In this document: one piece after another, positions 18,883 through 24,132 of the stretch
How positions within the stretch are numbered: the first letter of the stretch is position 1
Layout of the letters: each line of letters begins with the position of its first letter
Source of the DNA: Folioceros fuciformis
Taxonomy: Eukaryota; Anthocerotophyta; Anthocerotopsida; Anthocerotales
Direction: 5' to 3'
Assembly: GCA_049999805.1 (NCBI GenBank)
Contig: JBNGIO010004178.1
Location: 1 to 24,132 of the forward strand
DNA: 24,132 nucleotides
The notes under the pieces: model-generated
The model's input: only the letters and a program-made list of their open reading frames with translations
What the model was told of the DNA's origin: nothing
Database searches by the model: none
Program-made: the position numbers and the translations under genes

Positions 18883-21534
18883 ATGGAGCGAGATCAGGTT
18901 GTCGCCAGGGACTTCCTGGGCCTCGGAAGCGGGGCGGGCGGGGCCGGCGGGGATGTGCGGGAGCCGGAAAAGAAGAGGCTCAAGGACGGCGGCCTCCGCC
19001 ACGGGGAACACGATGTGGCGGCGGCCGGGAGTGTGCATGGATTGGGAAAGCTGAAGCAGCACCAGCCCGGGCTCATGCGCTTCCACGATGCGCAGCAGTC
19101 GCAGGCTCAAGAGGCTGCCGTAGCTGCAGTTGCCGCGGCTGCCCGATCGCGGCAGCCGAGTGAGCTGCACCTCGCTTCGCCGCCCTCCTCCTCCCCATCC
19201 CCCTCGCCCTCGCCCTTCCCAAACAATGGGAGAAGTTTTCGGGGCCAAGGTTTTGCGGCCGGGGTGGGGGCAATGGGGAAGGGATCTACGCAGGCCGCTC
19301 ACGGCATGTCTGATTTCCAGGGTGAGCACGGAATTGGACCACATCGTTTTTTCCCCCCTTTCTGTCTGCAGAAGTTCGCGGATCGAGCAGTAGTGTAGTG
19401 GAGGCATGGACGGGACTCAAGTCTGTGCCTTAGTGTGTGCGTGTGTGTCGTGCAGGCCAGTGGATGGACAAGGCGCAGCAGCAGGGCATGCAGGAACCGC
19501 ACGTAAGTCATGTTGGCGTTGCTGTGTGCCGCATCTTGGATCTTTCTTGTCGCGCCGCCCTGACTGCCGTCTCTCACCCCGATCGCTTCTTATCCATCGC
19601 TGCAGACCAATTTTGCCTTCGATAGGCCCGTTTTGAGGGACCTCAAGGATCGTGGCCCGCCCACTCACCGGGAGGACGTGTTACAAAGGGCCTTCGAGGC
19701 GCACCAGAACGCGCAGATGGCCCTAGCGGCGTCGCAGGCTCAGTTTGCGGCGGCTGGCCGCCGCTTTGCTGTTCCGCCCTCCACGCTTGCCTCCGGTGCA
19801 CGCCCAATGGACGACCGGAACACCATGGCGCGCCCTGCAGAACGGCCCGGCCCTATCTCTGCCGCTCCTGGCGTGCACGACTCGTCTCTCTCTCTTGCCA
19901 TGGCCGGTGTTAGGGACAGTGCGACGCCGGGCCTCGGTTTCCGAATCCCTCCAGGTGCTGCCGCTATGACTACATCCGCCACACCCGTCCCTGGCCCTTT
20001 GCCTAACGGCTCCACGGCAATGCTCGCCCCGCGCCCGCCTGCTAGTTTTGCGGCTAACGCTGCCGGGAGTGGTGTCGTAGCTAGGTGAGTGAGATAGATG
20101 GCTGCCATTCCTTACCCTGCCCTGTCCTGTCTGTCCTGTCCTAGGACCGTGCCGTGCCATGCCATGTGCCATGCCATGCTTGTCCTTTGCTTTCCTGTCT
20201 GCTGCCTATCTTCGTGCTGACTCTACTTGAACGAATGTTTGTTTATAGACCTACCACTTCCAACGCGCCGGGTCGGCCACTCACGGCGCAGCTCACCATA
20301 TTCTATGCTGGATCGGTGAACGTGTATGATGATGTTACTTCCGAGAAGGTATTCGTCGTGTCAGAGCATCGCTTGATGGCCTCCTTGCAAACTTCATGCT
20401 GATCCGAACTCTTGGGTTGTTGTTGTTTTTTCTGAATTTCCTTTAAGATGATGGCAAAGTATGTTGACCTTGATCTGTATCGTGGGTGACTTGTGGCAGG
20501 CCCAAGCTATCATGCTGCTGGCTGGAAGTGGGAGTTCATGGTCCACCAGCATCATTCACACCCCAGCTGCTCAGAGTACGCCCAATGCAGGCTCCGTAGT
20601 AGGAAGTCAGTATAGTATGCCGGAAAGTCATGTTACAAGCTCCGGACCTCTTCTAAGTTCGCAGTTGCAGCATCAGGCCGCTGCTAGACTGCAGCCAAAT
20701 GCATCTAGCGCGCAGTGCTCTGTGTCCATGTGCCCACCTGGTTCGTCTGCCATGAATCAATGTGCTGGAGTTGCAGCGAACCAGACCCCTGCTGCTGCAG
20801 CGAACCAGACTGCTGGGTCTGCAGCAGAGAGCCCTCAGGACCCTGCCTCTGCTAATCCCGCTTTGTCTCAGGCACAAGGAGCGCGTAGAGGTCAGAATTG
20901 CACTGGTGATTACTTCGTTGCCGGCAACCAAGGTTATCAGGCTTCTTTCCAGCGTGTGTGTATTTGGGGGAGGCTTTACACCGCAGGAAACTGACGGCAT
21001 TCTTGTTGTGCAGAGTTGCCTCAAGCAAGGAAAGCATCGCTGGCTCGATTTCTGGAAAAGCGAAAGGAAAAGTCGGTGTGCATGCGGGGTGTTGTGGCTC
21101 AGTTCAGTTTGTTCTGTAGCCTTAATTATTCTAGTGTGGTTGGGCTGGATGAGTGGGGGGCCTAGCTCCTGCTTTGCGCATTTGGTCTTGTCGGTGATAA
21201 TAATGCCAGGCTCGTGGCTGTATGTGCATGCAGGTCGACGGTATCACGGCAAAAGCCTGGGTACCCGGACAAGAAGAAGGAAGGATCGCCGCCTTTCTCG
21301 AAGCCGCCCAGTCCTCCCAAGTCGTCTGCTTCCTCCCCTCCACGATCCATGCCTGATGCTGCCAACTCTTCTGCTGCATCCAGTCAGGTGGAGGGTAATG
21401 ATGCCACGAATCACAGGGCCCAAGGGGAAAATGAGGAGCCAGTTGACAGAGGGGAGGAGGGGCAAAGTTGCTTCCATTCTGCTCCAGATCACAAAAGGAA
21501 GTACGATGAGGAGTCCGGGGCGTCTGTCAGATGA
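18883..21534 (+). CDS. JAZ (TIFY-family) jasmonate-pathway repressor, seven exons
   Basis: Exons 18883-19321, 19456-19502, 19606-20084, 20249-20348, 20500-20890, 21014-21071 and 21234-21534 are all bounded by GT-AG and join in phase to 604 residues. ATG 18883 has A at -3 and G at +4 and begins MERDQVVARDFLGLGSG, resembling the N-terminus of several JAZ proteins. The ZIM domain (about 335-364) contains TIFYAG, split by an intron before AQAIMLLAG. The Jas motif (486 onward, ELPQARKASLARFLEKRKEK) is split by a phase-2 intron after its first 20 residues and continues STVSRQKPGYP. JAZ proteins bind MYC factors and recruit NINJA/TOPLESS through ZIM; the hormone drives COI1-dependent degradation through Jas. 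The long Ala-, Pro- and Gln-rich linkers explain the unusual length. The Jas C-terminal half differs from the usual VTxKAPYP, so that junction is the least certain. Confidence 0.92.
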
Positions 21535-22498
21535 GGCCTCCGAACTCGAGGAAGGCTCTCTAGCGCACAGATGTATGTTCCTGTACACTACTAACCAGTG
21601 TCATACGGTGTCCGGGGTTCGGGAAGGCGCTCTCGCAAACAACAAATATGTGTAGGAGGAGTATGTCGGGGCTCTAGAGTAAATAACTCATTCCTGTGTT
21701 GCAAACGATAAATTATTCAGTCCCGTCAGTCGTAAGCCATCGCCCGGGATTGGCTTACGACCGTGAGTAGTGTAGGTTCCTCCCATGTGCATCACGCTGA
21801 CGTACCGAAATTGGTGCTAATTGACGCTCGTGTAATCCACGTTACACAAGCAACAACGAGCTGGATGGATGACGAGATTTTTTGAAGGCAAGTCGCACAT
21901 TGTGGACGAGAAATGTGTTTCACATAAAGAGTTCAGTGTTTATATGGAGACGACTTGGGATGCTGCTGATTCTGATCCAGAGCCACCCTAAGCTCGTGCG
22001 TTCCGGGGAAGCTGGGCTGGCGCATGACACACGAGAAACATGGAATGGCCTGATTGGTTGTTGCTATCCTGGGAGATTTCAGTTCCTAGATGACTGAGCT
22101 TCGTCTTCCTGCATGAACGACAGGGATGTAAGCGTTAGCTATAAGGGCCAATTGCAGCATGGGTTCATGGCGGCACGGAATGATGACGTGAAGCATAGGC
22201 AGAAGTTGTGCAGCAGGCTATGAGCAATCCGGGCCAGGATAGCAAGCAACGGCTACAGGGCGAGGTCGGGGTGTCAGACTGAAGCTGTAACAGTTGGTGT
22301 TGAGATGGGATGATTGCAGTGGTGCACGCAACTCATCATGCTCAGGGTGTGGAGGGGGCCGCGAGTTTTGGCATGCGGGTTGCAGAATGATGTGACTTGT
22401 GGACAAAGATCGGCTTCAGAATCTGAATCTGACAGACAAGCTAGCGCAGCAGAAAGAAGAGGCTTTTGTGGGCATTGCCAAGTACACATAAAGTTACT
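21535..22498. other. convergent intergenic region between JAZ and YABBY
   Basis: 964 bp separate the two stop codons, so both 3' UTRs must lie here. It contains a perfect 10-bp stem-loop at 21729-21761 and a smaller one (GTGTAA/TTACAC) near 21830-21847. No further gene was recognised; frames at 21882-22097 and 22314-22565 resemble nothing known. Confidence 0.55.
21729..21761. repeat. 10-bp perfect stem-loop downstream of JAZ
   Basis: GTCGTAAGCC (21729-21738) pairs perfectly with GGCTTACGAC (21752-21761) around a 13-nt loop. It lies about 195 bp after the JAZ stop, probably in its 3' UTR. It could be an RNA structure or a small inverted-repeat relic. Confidence 0.75.
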
Positions 22499-23926
22499 TC
22501 ACTTCACCTCAGGCATGTCGGTCTTGTGTGTTGATTCCACTTCTTCCAGTCCCAAGCACAGTTGAGGACAGCTAGCCCACTTACATCACAAGCATTCCAG
22601 GGGGGAAGATCAGGATTCATCACAGACCACATTGTCAAGTGTAGGCTAATGAAGCTGGGCGAACAGCGGCCATTGTTTACCAAACAATAACTTACGTTCT
22701 TGGCAGCGGTGCTGAAGGCTTGCTTGTGATCAATATTAGGATTCCTTGCTTTTATCCTCTGGATCTCCTCCCTGCACACACAGGTTCCGTGCAACTTGCT
22801 GAAGGTGGGTGCAGCCTCATTAGGAAGTCGCCCACAGGCTTTCTGGTGCAAGGCCTGGAAAGCGTCTGCCTACATCCGTACACGTCATGCACACCAAGAA
22901 GCAACATAATATTATGTACAAACCTGATGAAAATATTGTATGCGGACGGATTCCTGCTCCTCTTTCCTGCTGCAAAACCATGATTTCCGCGGCTGATCAT
23001 GAGCTCCAAAGCACACTAGTGTACCACCTTAGACTCAGTGTGGACCAGGTGTGTACAAATTACAAACAGGTGTCAGTCCAAGGTTGATGTCTTACCACGG
23101 TTGCTTTCTGGGCCTGGCCGCTCCGATGCCATATCATTCCTCTTGTGCGACGGCGGAATAATGGTGTGCGTTGGCATGTCGGTCGTCTCCGTGGCGACAG
23201 TCGTACCCACAGGAATTTGCTCCGAATACTGAGCACTGACTGTTCTAGCTGTTTGCTGCGCTGGCCCGCCTACATGAAGCGCATACGAGACTACTGGCAA
23301 CTCCTGCAAAACGAGATGTTGCTTTCAATTAAAGTGTAGCTTCCCGAATTGTGCACAGACCGGGAGGAGGCAAAATCCCCGGCCCGGAGAACGCACTACA
23401 CTAGTGTGCCCAAATTTTGCCAGCTTGGTGATCCAGACAGGCTCCAACCATTTCACTGTGGCGCGCCCTCATGTCGACTGTGAGCAGGCTCTCGCAGTGC
23501 CCACATCGCACTAGCACATTTTCCGATAAGCTTCTTTGAGGCACGTTCACCTGCACCCATCGCGGGCCTGGCATGTCAGCCATCATCTTCAAAGCAAGTA
23601 GCATCTACGATCTAGCAAACTCCATGATCAAATGAAACCCATGCAATCCAAATCATTGTTGCTCCATTCTCCAAAACCCAAAATCACGCCCCGGGGGAGA
23701 GGGGGAAAAAAAAAAAACCAGAAACACGAGGCCGTCCGTGGGTCCCTCACAAACTCCAGCACCAAACCAAGCACAACGAAACACCGAACGCACTCCCGCG
23801 TAGCTCCAGCCAAGTTCAACACTTTACCGCCAGAATCTTCCCGCAGAAGCAGCACTGCACGTGGTACAGACTGAAGAGCTCGGCGTCATCCGGTCGGCCA
23901 GCCTTTGGCTCAATCAGGCGGGACAT
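22499..23926 (-). CDS. YABBY-family transcription factor, six exons, complete
   Basis: Minus-strand exons: 23926-23828, 23550-23449, 23303-23096, 22969-22924, 22771-22696 and 22579-22499. All have GT-AG borders and compatible phases, giving 203 residues, normal for the family. The C2C2 finger is C25-x2-C28-x20-C49-x2-C52 (YHVQCCFCGKILA, then VNVPQRSLSENVLVRCGHCE), split by intron 1. The YABBY domain spans about 138-188: GKRSRNPSAYNIFI, REEIQRIKARNPNIDHKQAF, STAAKN, WASCPQLCLGL. YABBYs are nuclear HMG-like DNA-binding regulators that pattern lateral organs in seed plants. The usual WAHFPHIHFGL here lacks its histidines. The exon 2 donor (ATG followed by GTTGGA) is the least certain border. The exon 4 acceptor is a GCAGCAG tandem that could add or omit Ala137. 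Tail-to-tail with JAZ. Confidence 0.92.
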
Positions 23927-24132
23927 CCCGAGACGCTAAAAATCCAGCGCCGCACCGGCCGGCCGGGGGTGGCAGACTCTGAGGAGGAGAAGATCCAGGC
24001 CCTCGGCTTCCCGGCGCGCATGAAATGCGAGCACGCAATGCAGATGCAAATGCTGATGCGAAAGCGGGTGCAGCAGAATCACCCGCCAGAGCGAGCTCCA
24101 CAGCTCGCTCGCTCGCTCGCAGTCTCGGCGCC
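23927..24132 (-). promoter_or_regulatory. YABBY 5' flank or leader
   Basis: GC-rich sequence upstream of the YABBY ATG at 23926, ending at the window edge in a (CGCT)n run (24100-24119). An antisense-like minus frame (23910-24101) is Ala/Pro-rich and not convincing. The promoter proper is probably mostly outside the window. Confidence 0.5.

Noticed and set aside
17575-19407. 610-codon minus-strand open frame antisense to JAZ exon 1 and its promoter
   Set aside because: Low-complexity Pro/Ser/Arg and poly-Ala from the CTG repeat; no recognisable domain; opposite to a well-supported JAZ exon.
21072-21330. Alternative donor at 21076 giving VDGITAKAWVPG after the Jas core
   Set aside because: TAKA resembles the canonical motif, but the resulting tail ends within about 35 residues; the phase-2 junction opens a longer hydrophilic, JAZ-like tail. 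Left as a finding to test, not as the model.

Overview
The window is plant nuclear DNA: short GT-AG introns (103-277 bp), plant-only families (JAZ/TIFY, YABBY, CIPK, PLS-class PPR, Tic22-like), microsatellites and a decayed Mutator-like transposon. The JAZ is very long (604 aa predicted), the CIPK is intronless and divergent, and the YABBY is divergent. This points away from flowering plants towards a non-seed land plant. As far as I recall, YABBY genes outside seed plants are reported only from lycophytes (Huperzia) and hornworts, so one of those lineages is my best guess. That placement is inference, not something the sequence proves. A 100-base run of N shows a draft assembly.

Layout. 1-660: 32-bp minisatellite. 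661-1786: no recognisable gene. 1787-3487 (-): Tic22-like chloroplast protein whose 5' end is lost in the gap at 3488-3587. 3963-4000 (-): short relic resembling part of the Tic22-like gene. 4266-6538 (+): PPR pseudogene with three frameshifts and two stops. 6915-7121 (-): doubtful small ORF. 7490-9208 (-): CIPK (SnRK3) kinase. 10863-12290 (-): three-exon CCDC97/DUF2052-family gene. 12480-13540: AT-rich repeats, with a possible small inverted-repeat element. 13992-15973: Mutator-like element with ~168-bp terminal inverted repeats and a dead transposase. 15974-18882: simple-repeat-rich intergenic DNA, then the JAZ promoter and leader. 18883-21534 (+): seven-exon JAZ repressor. 22499-23926 (-): six-exon YABBY factor, tail-to-tail with JAZ.

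The most interesting part is the right end. A complete YABBY gene (C2C2 finger with C-x2-C-x20-C-x2-C spacing, plus the YABBY domain) lies 964 bp from a complete JAZ gene. In Arabidopsis a YABBY (FIL/YAB1) and JAZ3 are reported to interact physically, so linkage of the two families here is worth testing for conservation. The JAZ gene also keeps the intron that splits the Jas motif, whose retention in Arabidopsis yields jasmonate-insensitive isoforms. No other pair of genes shows an obvious functional link.
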